DNA of 64,000 nucleotides from NCBI GenBank assembly GCA_014155875.1, contig JACEFZ010022436.1, forward strand, positions 1 through 64,000, read 5' to 3'. Position numbers and translations under genes: made by a program. Each line of letters starts with the position of its first letter. The first letter of the stretch is position 1. A model generated the notes under the pieces. That model saw only the letters and a program-made list of their open reading frames with translations. It did not search any database and had not been told where the DNA came from. Of the stretch, positions 53,766 through 64,000 are shown piece by piece. The stretch is from Cepaea nemoralis. Its lineage: Eukaryota; Mollusca; Gastropoda; Stylommatophora; Helicidae.

Positions 53766-54550
53766 TTTGTAATAAATATGCCTCTGAGGTTTGAGCATGT
53801 GACCACCGAGGCAATAGGGAAATGTGCTAGCCATTGTGATTCTTCAATTGTGGCCTCCATTTAGTTATTCATTGTCCATGTTTCTACACCATACAATAAT
53901 GATCAGTCTTCATCGCATGTCTGACCTGAAGTAGAGAGCCATCATGATTCTAGTTGTTGCTTATATTATTATTTATTGTCCAATGATTTAAGCTTTCTGC
54001 ATACATCTTTCTATCTCTCTAACCTAATATTTACCCACATTTCTCCATTCTACCTCTTGTTCTTTTTTTTGTGCATTCATTCGCTTTGAACTGACCGGTG
54101 CTGGGTCAGCACATCTTATGTTTAAGAATGAGTGCTCTTATCCATTTTTGATCAATTATGTATGAACTAGAAGGATGCCATGTAAATTGCAGGAAGTGAG
54201 AACATCTTGATGTTGGGAGATTCAACAAGGAAGCATCACAGGAAGGTGGTTGCAAGCATAATATAATTAATTATATATTTATAGACATGATAATTTGAAT
54301 ATATATATACCTACATACTTACATAATACAACGTCAAATATTATTTATATAGCCCTCATGTCTGTTTTCTTCAATCATTTTACTTAGTTGAAAATGTATG
54401 TCAAAGACAGGTAACTTATCACTACTTATCAGTATCGTCTTATGGATCACTCAGACACAGTGAGAATTAATGGCAATCCATTATGGCAACATGGTAGACA
54501 TTGTAATACTAGTAATAGTAATATATTAGCTTTAAATTTCTTTTTAAAAT
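53766..54550. other. Duplicated non-coding DNA with a SINE-B scrap
   Basis: Matches 18,906-19,680. The SINE-B scrap is near 54,075-54,150. No gene seen. Confidence 0.5.
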
Positions 54551-54559
54551 AGAATATTA

Positions 54560-54688
54560 CATCCCGGGAAGATTAACCCGGTCAATAAATTCCCCCAGAA
54601 GTCGGTCTAACGGCGCAAAAGCAGCTTTGCTGTAAACAGGCACAACACCATCACGTCCGGGAAAAAAACTCAGGATGAACGCAGAAGA
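54560..54688 (+). mobile_element. SINE-GAA copy 5 (R-specific)
   Basis: About 129 bp starting cccgggaagattaaccc and ending cgcagaag. The target repeat agaatatta is at 54551-54559 and 54689-54697. L has the uninterrupted site near 19,688-19,705. Several substitutions and a short deletion make it the most diverged copy. Confidence 0.82.
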
Positions 54689-54699
54689 AGAATATTATG

Positions 54700-55082
54700 T
54701 ATATGTCAAGAGAATAATGTCCCCTGCCAAGTGGCATAGGCGTCTGTGCATTCCCACAGACCTTACCTCTATCTATCCTATACTGTATATAATTTTTGGT
54801 TCTCATATTCTTTGTTTTTATTTTGTTCTCTTTTGTCCATCAACTTCTAAATGCATTCTTCTTCTGTAATATTTATATGTATTTGCCTTGTTATCTTAAC
54901 CATGGTAATCCTAACTGATATACATCAATAACCATCACTGGATTTGGCTGTTGCTCTGTCAAAATGTAGACCCAATTCATTGTTTTTTGATTATCTTTTC
55001 CTTAATATATTTTTATTTTCCTAAACCTTTTCCTATCTCATCTCATTCCTGTGATCTTTTCCATAACAGCTTATTGATAAAA
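54700..55082. other. Duplicated non-coding DNA
   Basis: Matches 19,705-20,083. No gene seen. Confidence 0.45.
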
Positions 55083-55315
55083 ACAAAGATTAGCTGCATT
55101 TCCTTTACAGGATGTTGCAGTCAAACCCAGCATGATTTTTGTGCTGTATCAATGTGATTTCTTGGCAAGTTTATGTTAAGTAGTTTGCCATTAATGAAAA
55201 CTAGCACAAGGCGATCTGTTTCCTAATCGCCCACGGCTGTTTTTCGAATGCAGTATGCGGGATTACAAATTGCGTTTGTAAGCCCTTCACCAAACTGCTG
55301 GCTTCTCATTCATAG
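55083..55315 (-). mobile_element. SINE-C copy (pre-duplication)
   Basis: Counterpart of 20,084-20,290. B-box region cgaatgcagtatgcgg and head at the right end. Confidence 0.7.
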
Positions 55316-55821
55316 ATATTAATTTTCACCTTTTTCATTTCCTTTTACATTGTTTTTCCTATTTTCATTAATGACTATTAATGTTCTTATGTTCTATGTG
55401 CCTATATAAAAATAGGTTAATTCTTGTTTTTGTCATCAACAGTATTCCGATGACAGCCTGGTGACACTTGTGGGTCGTGTGACAGTCCATATGGGACGAA
55501 GCTGTCCTAGGAAATCCATTCACTGACTTCGAAATGAGAGTCTACATGATTTCATGAAAAAAAAATCATGTGGTTTCTCTTGGGCTACCACACCCACATT
55601 GGGGGACTTTAAGACAGAATACATGATTGATAGAATTCTACTCTACGTTCTGCTGTTATAATTGTTTCTTTCATGGTTTTACACTACATGACTGAAACTG
55701 TTGAAGAGTTTTACCCAGCGATCCTTGTCGGTACTGAAAGAATGAACGGCATCCAATCTATCACCACAGCCACACATTAGATCATATTTTAATATTTAAT
55801 AATATATTAGTACTAGTAAAC
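55316..55821. other. Duplicated non-coding DNA
   Basis: Matches 20,291-20,794, including the well-kept gtgtgacagtccatatggga block. No gene seen. Confidence 0.4.
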
Positions 55822-56005
55822 TCTGTAGCGGAGGAGTTACAGACACAGTTCGTAATCCCGAATACCCGCGTTCAAAAGACAGTTGTGTTGGTCCAGCCCG
55901 TCGTTCAGAAATCAATGGCAAACTACTGAACGTAAACTTACCCAGAAATAACAAACAGCCAAAATATGCTGGGGTTGACTGCTACGTCCATAAAGGAAAT
56001 GCAAG
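55822..56005 (+). mobile_element. SINE-C copy (pre-duplication)
   Basis: Counterpart of 20,795-20,965, retaining slightly more of the body (caaactactgaacgtaaac). Confidence 0.7.
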
Positions 56006-57496
56006 TTTTTTTATTGTTAAACTAGTAACAAATAAACGACTTCCAATCTATCACGGCCACATGGCAGATCATATTGCAATATTTAATAATAGATTGGCAC
56101 TTAACACGAATAGGTCGTTGAATTGTGTCCTCACCTAAACTCAATTGAACCGAACAGTATTTTTTAAATTCTGTTGTTATTTGACTTGATTAAAATGTCT
56201 GTTAAAGACACCTTTACCTGTTGATTAGCCCCAGACTCGCAAGCTTGCCGTGTTGATATACTTTAGACTCAGAAACGTGATTTATGAGAAACGTGGTTTA
56301 TGATAAAAATATAATAATAAACTTTAGTATAAAGAATCACAATACCATGGATGGGCAGAAAAACGAGGCTGCCGTTGAAATGAAATCTTAAATGAGACAG
56401 CAAGATATTTGGGACATTAACATGTGGGTAAATAAATTGAAGGTAAAGATATAAATATGCAGATGTCTCGGCCAGATGGACAAGATCACATACACCCAGT
56501 GGTGATCATGTCATGTGGTGAATTATGACCGCCCACGTTTATCGGCTTGGCACATGGTGATGATTTGTTTATTATGGTTACTGACGCTAGCATGTTTCCG
56601 TTGAAATTGATATACAGGCTTCATTAGCGTATAGTTGGAATTTATTTTTCAAGTTTCTGTGGTCTCATAAATAATTTATACAAAAACATGACCGAAATAT
56701 ATCTTATTATTATTATTATTATTGAGTACATGTATAATATACATAAAATATATTAATAATAATATATATAATTAATTAATATCACCTCTTAAATAAAATA
56801 TCAAGCATTTTAATTCATAACTTTAATTAATTAACGATTACTAGTTGAGAAGCTTGATATTGTTCAATATTTTAACCATGTAGGATAAATAGTGAAATAC
56901 ATACATACCTAGAACTATCCAAAGACTCCTTATGAAAATGTAAATAAGAGTAGTGAAATCAAACCAAAACAGAGATTCACGTGGTTTTGTTTACACCTGG
57001 GCATGCTACGACGTACTCGGTGGACTACTTCGATTAAGATATTTCGATACTGCAGTGGCGATACCAGATTACACTTTGGTTTTAAAGCCAAACATAAATT
57101 AAAAAGAAGCCAAGTAAATTTAAGCGTGATTTTGTTTTTCTTTCTTTGTTAATACTCATATTTGCCTAAACAAATTAAGTTTCTAAAATAATAACTCATC
57201 AATATAGACATTTAAGACTTTAGATGACAAAATATAACATTGTTAAAAAAAAAAAAAGATCTAAAATGTTAAATATGACCTTAAAAGATGTGTTTTTTTT
57301 TTTTTTAAACTCCTTTTCTTATTGTAACTGACAACTTCTTATCCGTGAGTACGTTTTTTCATCTTAAACAATCGTATTTTTACTTTGACGATTCTTGTTC
57401 TAATCTCTACAAGCCAATTTCCATCGCTCGCTTTGAACTCAAACGTAGCCCATACACGTGCTACTATTTATAGTGTACTGGACTTATTTAGACATA
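56006..57496. other. AT-rich duplicated DNA with the RTE empty site
   Basis: Contains aatctatca at 56,045-56,053, the unoccupied target of the L insertion at 21,010. A minus-strand RTE scrap lies near 57,345-57,425. No gene seen. Confidence 0.55.
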
Positions 57497-57603
57497 GGTA
57501 TTTCATGGAATCAAAAATAGATGGGTATACAAATGAACAGGTATTTTGTGGAATCAAAACTATGTGTGTATACAGACCAGTAGGTATTTCATGGAATCAT
57601 GGT
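57497..57603 (+). repeat. 43-bp minisatellite, about 2.5 units
   Basis: Starts of ggtattt at 57497, 57540 and 57583. Further degraded units (gggtatttcatggaatcaga) appear after the RTE at about 60,895-60,985, so the RTE sits inside the array. Confidence 0.88.
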
Positions 57604-58249
57604 AAAATCATAATAGAAAAAGATTAGATTTTACATGCGTGGTCAGATTATGTGAAAGACCTTCATGATGATACAGGAGATGAACAATATGATCATCGGA
57701 ATAATAATGAAGGACCATCAATTTTGAAGATGGAAGTTCAGAATGCTCTTAACCATATGAAAACTGGCAAGACCCTAGGTACAGCTATAATATCACAATA
57801 TATATGATTAATGCCTTAGAAGAATATGGAATAGACCAAATCACCAGACTGCTGAACGCTGATAATGTCGATATACCTGAATTATGTAATTCTATATCTA
57901 TTGCAAACCCGAAGAAATCAGGAGCCTTGGAATGTGATCAACATCGAACAATTAGTATAATGAGCCGCATCACGAAGATAGTGCTTAGAATTATCATGCA
58001 AAGAGTTAGAAAGAAAATGAAACCTGAAATAGGAGGAGAATAATGTGTGTTTGTAGAAGGCAGAGGTACAGTAACTGACGTGTATATGCTGAGAATAGTA
58101 ATTGAACGATATAGGAGTAAACAAAGATCTATGTTTGGTTTATTGACTACACAAAGGATTTCGATAAAGTGAGACATGTCGACATGATAAGGATGCTTGA
58201 AGATCTACAAATTGATGGAAAAGACTTTAGACTTATAAAAAACATATAT

Positions 58250-59913
58250 CTTCTTCTTCTTCTTTGCGTTCATCCGGAGTGTTTTTTCAGATGTGATTGC
58301 GTTGAATTATTATGCACCCGTGGGCCGAATCCCTTGGGCCAACTCATCCGACTTCTGCGTGAATTTTTGACCTGGTTAGCACTCCTGGGAGACTCTCACT
58401 TTTGTGGTACCGTCCACATTGGAACAGTCGTAAACTTCACGGCCATCCCTCAAAGGAAGGCAGGGACATTCCATGGCATTTTCCTCCATCCAGGGTGGCT
58501 TCCATAATTGCAGAGCCGACACATAGCGCCCTGGTGCTGGGCTCACCGAGGGAATCGCCACGTCCTGCTAATGGCTGCTTTAATTCCTCACTTCAATATA
58601 TCGGGTATTTCGTTTTCCCCGGGCCGTTTCCGCACAAACCAGACATGTCTGCAGGCGGTATCCACTCAGCGAGTTTTCGATTCGGACATGTGCTTGTCGT
58701 TGTGCCCGTCAGAGCTGTTCCAGGCACGACGGAAATTCGGAAAACTACTTAGTCGGAGCTGTTCCGAACAAGAGAGGCATTCGGAAATTAGGTAGTCAGA
58801 GTTGTTCCTAGCACGAGAGACATTCGGACGAGACATTTCACTCAGACGTAAATGCGTAGTGCCAATTTTTATTTTGCCACCTGTAGGACGCCACTTCCAA
58901 CTTCGGCGGGCATTTTTAACGAGGTTTGCCTTCCTCGGGTTTCGAGGCACGTTAGACTTATTGTTGTGATGTCGCCCACATCTCAGCTGGTCAAGATAGA
59001 ACGGTCAAAGGCATCACGGTCAACCCTCAAGGGGAAGGCAGGGGCAGACCATGGGCGTTCCCTGCTATCCAAGGAGGCTTCCATTATTGCAGAGCCGGCA
59101 CATACTGCTCTGAAACTGGGCTCACCCTAGGTATTGCCACGTCCTGCTCATGGCTGCTTTGATTCCTCACTTCCATGTATTGGGCATTTCGCTTGCCACT
59201 GGTTGCTCAACCACAAGCCAGGAACGGACAGTCTGTGGACGACATCCACTAGGTAAGCATTCACTTCGGACCACGCAATGGATTCGCTAGCCAAGCGTTC
59301 CATTTTGTGTTATAGAGACGTTTTCCTACCTTTGACTACACTCTGTGTGAGCATAGATACAGCAATTTTTCGTAATCATTTCGTGCGACTGGGGCGCTTT
59401 TCCACCTTTAGTACTCGCTCACGAGGTAGACTACATGTGCTTCCGGCTCAGCACCTTACCTCCGTGCATCAGTGAGCGAAAAACGGCCAAGCCCTCCCAT
59501 CCGGGGATCCATCATATCCCCCAGCTGAGAACCTTCGAAACAAGTATCTGAACTAAGCATGTAGTGTGCTCAGCATCTCACCTCCATTTTTCGGTAGGTT
59601 TTATCGGCCCGGTTCTCAGGTCCGAGCATTACTGGCTTAGAGGCGTTCAGCCTTATCCCTCAGCTGAGTGCCTTAGTGCTTGTGTCCGGACCAAGAACTT
59701 CTGCCTTCCTGCGCCTGATTTAAAGTTTTGACTGCTATCCTCAGTTTACCTGCAGAGCAGCAGGTTGTGTCTCTCTTAGTCTGGCCCCTATCCCATAAGC
59801 TGTCCGATATGCAGTTGTTCATCCATCGATATAGCACTTAGGGTCAATGGGGCGCGCACGCCCTCCTCCCCCCCCCCCCTCCGCGACAAGGTGGAGACAC
59901 ATGGGGGGGGGGG
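58250..59913 (-). mobile_element. Non-coding LINE derivative, copy 2, complete
   Basis: A 1,664-bp insertion into the RTE, bounded by aacatatat (58241-58249) and aacataaat (59914-59922). On minus, 5' to 3': a hairpin with C11/G12 arms, a family-1-like 5' UTR stretch (gtgtctccacc, attgaccctaag, gtcc/atcggacag, agacacaacctgctgc in the LINE order), unique middle, two tandem M modules (about 59,420-58,985 and 58,860-58,386), block T and a GAA tail at 58,262-58,250. No coding capacity for endonuclease or RT remains. It must have used LINE machinery in trans, presumably that of a family-1-type LINE. Confidence 0.78.
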
Positions 59914-60276
59914 AACATAAATTGGAAACAACAACTGCCATCAGAATTGATCATGATGTAGGTCAATATCAGCTTATTAAGAGAGGTGTGAGACAGGAAT
60001 GTGTAATGTCTCCAAATCATTTTTCCCTGTACAGTGAACATATTTTCAGAAATATAGAAGATATGAAAGGAAACAACACTGGGGGACGATACACCAATAA
60101 CGTTAGATATGCAGATGATACAGTCTTGATTGCAGACAATGAACAGGACCTACAACATTTAGTAGATGCGGTTGTTGCACACAGTGAACAGATAGCAAGA
60201 ATTGAATAGTAAAAAGACACAGATTATGGTCGTCACTGGGAAGAAGGAAATACCACAATGTAATATATACGAGTGA

Positions 60277-60894
60277 ATGGGCAAATTCAAGCAAGTAAAT
60301 CGGTACAGTTATCTCGGAACAGTCATAACATCTGATGGGAGACGTCTTGAAGAGATTAGAGAAAGAATTGCCATTGCGGAGGTATCCAGTTGCAAAATGA
60401 AAAACATACTGATCAATAAAAAGATATCAATTGAAACGAGAAAAAGAGTGTTGAAGTGCTACATAGAACCTATACTTTTGTATGGATGTGAAGCATGGAC
60501 AATGAGAAGACAAGCTGAAAAACATATGATGGCTGTGGAAATGTGGTTTCTGAGGAAAATGCAGAGAATACCATGGACAGACAGGAAAACCAATGAACAA
60601 GTCCTTCAAGAAACAAATGAAGATCGTAAACTGATTAGAGACATTAGACGTATACAGTCAAAATGTGTTGGGCATGTTATGAGAAGAAATAAATTGGAGA
60701 ACTTGGTGACAACTGGCAAGATCGAAGGGAAAAGACCACGGGGAAGACCGAGAAGTAAATACCTGGATAATTTGGCCACGTGGTATGTTCGAGACAGGAA
60801 CACGGAGATGATCCACGACTCTGGCGATCGAGTGAGATGGCAAAACATGACCGCCCACGCTTATCAACATGGCACAGGATGGGTGGGTGGATAG
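60277..60894 (+). pseudogene. RTE thumb and C-terminal frame
   Basis: 205 open codons: VNRYSYLGTVITSDGRRLEE, SIETRKRVLKCYIEPILLYG, EAWTMRRQAEKHMMAVEMWF, VGHVMRRNKLENLVTTGKIE and RPRGRPRSKYLDNLA, ending HGTGWVGG. It is well preserved but detached from the RT palm by a shift near 60,205. Confidence 0.8.
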
Positions 60895-60989
60895 AATCAA
60901 AACCTGGTGGGTAACGGATGGGTATTTCATGGAATCAGAACTATATGATATATGGACGTATATGTATTTCGTGGAGTAAAACAGGTTCG

Positions 60990-61262
60990 ACGGAGGTTGT
61001 GAATTAAAGGGGAGCTGATGAAAGAAATAGAACTGAGACGTAAAAATCTGCAGCTCCAATAAAACACTTTTATAAAGTAAACGATGCTTTTCGAAGTTCT
61101 GAGAAAAATGATGCGTTTCCAAATATGTCACACCGGCCGCCTTCACGTTCCAAAACATTTCCTGATACCGAGTTTAGGCTGAAAGTCCCCGTCTCTGTGG
61201 AGGTTGATACATTTAACCATCTTGTCAACCGGCAAGGGTTCAAACCACTGCGTACCGCGACT
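60990..61262 (-). mobile_element. SINE-D copy and short flank
   Basis: From about 61,080 this matches 25,290-25,485, with head and A box on minus (cgcggtacgcagtgg). The flank 60,990-61,079 is what L lost together with the RTE 3' half. Confidence 0.55.
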
Positions 61263-61264
61263 CA

Positions 61265-61560
61265 TGTACTTCACTTTATTTCTTCGATTTTGTTCGTTAG
61301 AAATGTATTGTCTGTATCTGCAATGTTGTCTCTTGAATAAACCTCGCTGTCCTTTTTAGTTCACTCAGTTGTCAATAAGGTTTATCACCCATTATTGCCG
61401 TCCTGTCCTTTTAGACTAAGACTAGTGTTCTACTAGTGGAGTCAACCAAACACAAACCGGTGGAAAGCAAAGGGAAACAACTGCTGTATTTTCCCACGAT
61501 AATCATCCATCGAAATAAAATTAGTCGACGGATCAACATCACGGCACACGGGTGTAACAA
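61265..61560 (-). mobile_element. Family-2-type LINE 3' UTR fragment
   Basis: Counterpart of 25,490-25,735, with about 35 extra bp near 61,515-61,550. Confidence 0.55.
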
Positions 61561-61579
61561 ATAAGTGTTCCGTTCTACT

Positions 61580-61905
61580 CCTTACTCAGGCTGAGTCCGG
61601 AGAATCTCAGCTCGGTGCACGAACTCCGTAGCACCGGTAAGGATCTTAAAATACTCTGGGTAGATGTTTAACTGGAAATTTTGCCCGGGCAGCGCCGTTA
61701 GTCTACTATTTTTCGATTCCCAACTGCCAAGATAATTTTTACGTGCGCAACAGTATACACGGGCGTCCGATCTCACTACCCAAAGACCAGGGGAAATTTT
61801 TGTTACTAGAAGTCAACGTGAAAATATTTCCGGCCCTCACCGGGGCTTGAACTCGGGACCCCCACCACTCGAGGCGGACACCATACCTCGAGAGCACTGA
61901 GCCCC
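61580..61905 (-). mobile_element. SINE-E copy, uninterrupted
   Basis: Counterpart of 25,760-26,075. The B box (ggggcttgaactc on plus) is near 61,841-61,853. The sequence passes directly into ctcgagagcactgagcccc, the state before the RTE insertion seen in L at 26,076. Confidence 0.7.
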
Positions 61906-61929
61906 ATCGAAATACAATTGATCTACATA

Positions 61930-63720
61930 GTATGATCTATCATATCGAATGCTTTTTTAAAGTCTATAACCATCGTTCCACGTAGAGTATTGTCGTTAAT
62001 ATTTTGATGCCAGTTTTCTATCATGTTTGTTAGGGCCGTATGGCAGGAATATTTTTGCCGAAATCCTGACTGACTGTCAGCTATTAGTTTGTGGCGAGCT
62101 AAGTGCTCTAGTGTTGTTTTGTGGATGTGCTTTTCTAGCGGTTTGGATAAAGAGGATAATATGGAAATATAATGGCCTATAATTACTCATGATACAATCG
62201 TCTAATGGACCAACTTTTAAATGAGGATACACTTTAGCGATTTTAAAGGCTGATGGGAAGTGACCTTTGGTGAGACATTGATTGTATATAAAAGTTAGTG
62301 ACTCGCAGATCGCTGGTGCAGCATACCGAAGGATCCGATTACTGATTCCATCTAGTCCTGATGAGTTATTGTTTTTTAGGCTACTGAGATGAGTAAATAC
62401 TTCAGTGGTCGTCATTAGCGGTATGTTTGTGGGAATTTCTCCATAGTATTTGCTCTCACAAAATGATGATAATAAAGATATGTCATGAGGCACATCTGGT
62501 ATTGTGGCCTTCAGTGGTTTATGTCAGACTGAAAGAAACTACTGAATTGATCACATGTAACCTGATTTGATGGTAACGATTGTGATGATTTGTGTTTGTT
62601 TGTCAAGGTATTAATTGCTTTCCATATATCTTTAGTGTTGGTTTTATCTATTATTAAGTTCTTAAAATAGTTTTTCTTTTCCTTTCGAATAACATATTGA
62701 ACTTTGTTTCTCAGACTACGGTACATAATTAGATCTCTATTTTTATGTGCCCTGTCCCGGTATCTCATAAGTTCAACTACTTCCTGTGTGATCCACGGGG
62801 GCTTAGTGTGATGTTTAACACGAACTTCCTTAAATGGAACATGCTTATCAAATACGCTTAGAAAGGTCTTCAGCCAGTGGTCCAGAGCATCATCTGGGTC
62901 AGGAAGCTGGTAAACATAGTCCAGAGATGAGTTGAGCAAGTCTTGTAAGAAGGCATCTTGATTGAAGTTTTTGTAATTTCTATATTTTATACTTATATGT
63001 TTGTGTTTGGGAGTTTTGGTACCTCTTTTCGACCACGTGCAACATACTGGGTAGTGATAGCTCATTGCATTAATAGATACAGTACATTCTGTGATGTTGT
63101 CAGCACACGTAGTATAGATATGATCTATAAGTGTTGCAGATGAATTTGTTATTCTAGTGGCTTATTTGACTAACTGTTGGAAGTTATATGACTCTATTAT
63201 GTTTTCCTATGTTTTGTTTGATTTGTTAGTGTCTATGTTGAAGTCGCCTAGCAGTATTATTTCTCTAGCATTACTAAAGACTACATCCATCATAGTGGTG
63301 AATTTTTCATACCAGATATTTTCTGCACTGGGGTTTCGATAAAGATAGCCAACTACTAAGGGTATGCGATTTTGAAGCTTAACCTCAAGCCATACACACT
63401 CAATCTCACAGGTTTCAAAATCTAGCATACGGTGGGCGTTAAGCGAGTTAGAAATATAAACTGCAATGCCCGTCTCTTGTTTCTGATGGGGATCTCTTCT
63501 AATGGTTTTAAAGCCTCTGATAGCGATGTCATCATCTGAGATGTTGCTATTTAATCGACTTTCGCTAACGCCGAACATGTGAAAATTTTGATTAACTATA
63601 AGTGATAGTTCAGACAGCTTCCCTAATAGATGGCAGATATTTAAATGCCCGATTCTGAGCCAATTATTACTGAGCCAGTGTTCGTACTTATTAGACAATT
63701 TAACAATGCGTTATCATGAA
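61930..63720 (-). mobile_element. CR1/Jockey-like LINE, 5' two-thirds of the polyprotein
   Basis: On minus, 63,698-63,207 encodes an AP endonuclease (LRIGHLNICHLLGKLSEL, FGVSESRLN, ILLGDFNIDTNK). 63,065-62,511 encodes the linker with PPWITQEVVELMRYRDRAHK. 62,493-62,077 encodes the start of RT (SSGLDGISNRILRYAAP, FPSAFKIAKVYPHLK, NYRPL). A further RT piece can be followed after shifts to a degraded QSGFRQKYSCHTA and DFKKAFDMIDH next to 61,930. The RT catalytic YADD and all downstream sequence are missing because the duplication boundary cuts it. No RNase H is seen. Confidence 0.8.
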
Positions 63721-63813
63721 TATTATAAAGCACAATATGAATACAAATTACGTCCTTTATAATAAATACACACTCTAAAGTACAGAGAAACAGTAATATC
63801 GCTATCAATATAA

Positions 63814-63848
<35 letters not shown>

Positions 63849-64000
63849 AGTATAAAGATAAGTAAGGATGATCAGTGAAGACCCCCTCACTCAGAGTATA
63901 AACGCGATAAAAAGTATTATAAAAGATATCTAAGTGTGAATCTCTGTGACTTCAATACGAGTCAATGTTTACAGCCACGTACAATCTAATACGTTGCTAT
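63721..64000. other. Non-coding right edge with CA microsatellite
   Basis: A (CA)n repeat spans about 63,816-63,846. Nothing else is recognised up to the edge. Confidence 0.8.

Larger units (their letters stand above)
57603..60894 (+). mobile_element. RTE-like LINE, split by the LINE derivative
   Basis: Piece 1 (57,603-58,249) encodes the linker and RT start: IEKD, NEGPSILKMEVQNALNHMK, CDQHRTISIMSRITKIVLRI and a decayed DYTKDFDKV. Piece 2 (59,914-60,894) continues with NWKQQLPSELIMM-like decayed sequence, GVRQECVMSPNHFSLYSE, NNVRYADDTVLIADNEQ (catalytic YADD near 60,112) and the C-terminus. It ends gggtgggtgg. It is shared with L, where the second half is deleted. Confidence 0.82.
46061..61929. 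repeat. Segmental duplication, right copy (R)
   Basis: Partner of 2,102-27,447 in direct orientation. R keeps the intact ankyrin/SOCS gene and the empty sites for the L insertions. R-specific additions are SINE-GAA at 46,408 and 54,560, a LINE tail at 47,226, and the LINE derivative at 58,250. A deletion relative to L joins 53,655 to the equivalent of 18,811. The right boundary falls where a CR1/Jockey-like LINE begins. Confidence 0.85.

Overview
This window is animal nuclear DNA: AT-rich, with no operons and dominated by retrotransposons. It has one intact single-exon protein gene next to a splice-acceptor-like site, plus many tRNA-derived SINEs, RTE-like LINEs and EN-RT-RNase H LINEs. The mix resembles mollusc genomes, possibly a gastropod, but that is inference from repeat style and not a taxonomic identification.

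Main structure: a direct segmental duplication. Left copy L (about 2,102-27,447) and right copy R (about 46,061-61,929) carry the same order of unique and relic sequence and are separated by about 18.6 kb. Each holds a copy of an ankyrin-repeat plus SOCS-box gene on the minus strand. R has the intact gene (47,862-50,183, 773 codons); L has a frameshifted pseudogene (3,610-5,946). Because the two copies align, many insertions in one can be read against an empty site in the other.

Left to right: 1-2,101 is the 5' part of a family-2 LINE on the minus strand. L then holds the pseudogene, RTE relics, and a full-length 4,990-bp family-1 LINE (8,034-13,023) with a perfect 12-bp target-site duplication and an empty site in R. 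Further along L are more relics and SINEs, an RNase H LINE fragment (23,139-24,791) and an RTE copy (26,076-27,402). The spacer between L and R holds an RTE relic cut by a LINE fragment whose C-terminus resembles restriction-like endonuclease elements (27,602-29,174), a nearly full family-2 LINE (30,645-34,777), a non-autonomous LINE derivative (35,290-36,910), and an RTE nested in another RTE (36,911-42,605) that itself holds an unclassified insert of about 2 kb. It ends with RTE-like and RNase H relics. R repeats the L backbone with its own insertions. The window ends in a CR1/Jockey-like LINE (61,930-63,720) and a CA microsatellite.

The most interesting system is a LINE with parasitic derivatives. 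The family-1 LINE has a 5'-terminal C-run/G-run hairpin, tandem repeats in both UTRs and a (GAA)n-ended 3' terminus. A SINE-like repeat of 129-147 bp, with five insertions in this window, consists of just that 3' terminus. A 1.6-kb non-coding element (two copies) combines the LINE-like 5' end, including the hairpin, with the LINE-like 3' end, an arrangement like the trypanosome ingi/RIME pair. No intact RNA gene, CRISPR array or prokaryotic feature was seen. All LINE reading frames are broken. Boundaries and similarities were read by eye and no identity values were computed.
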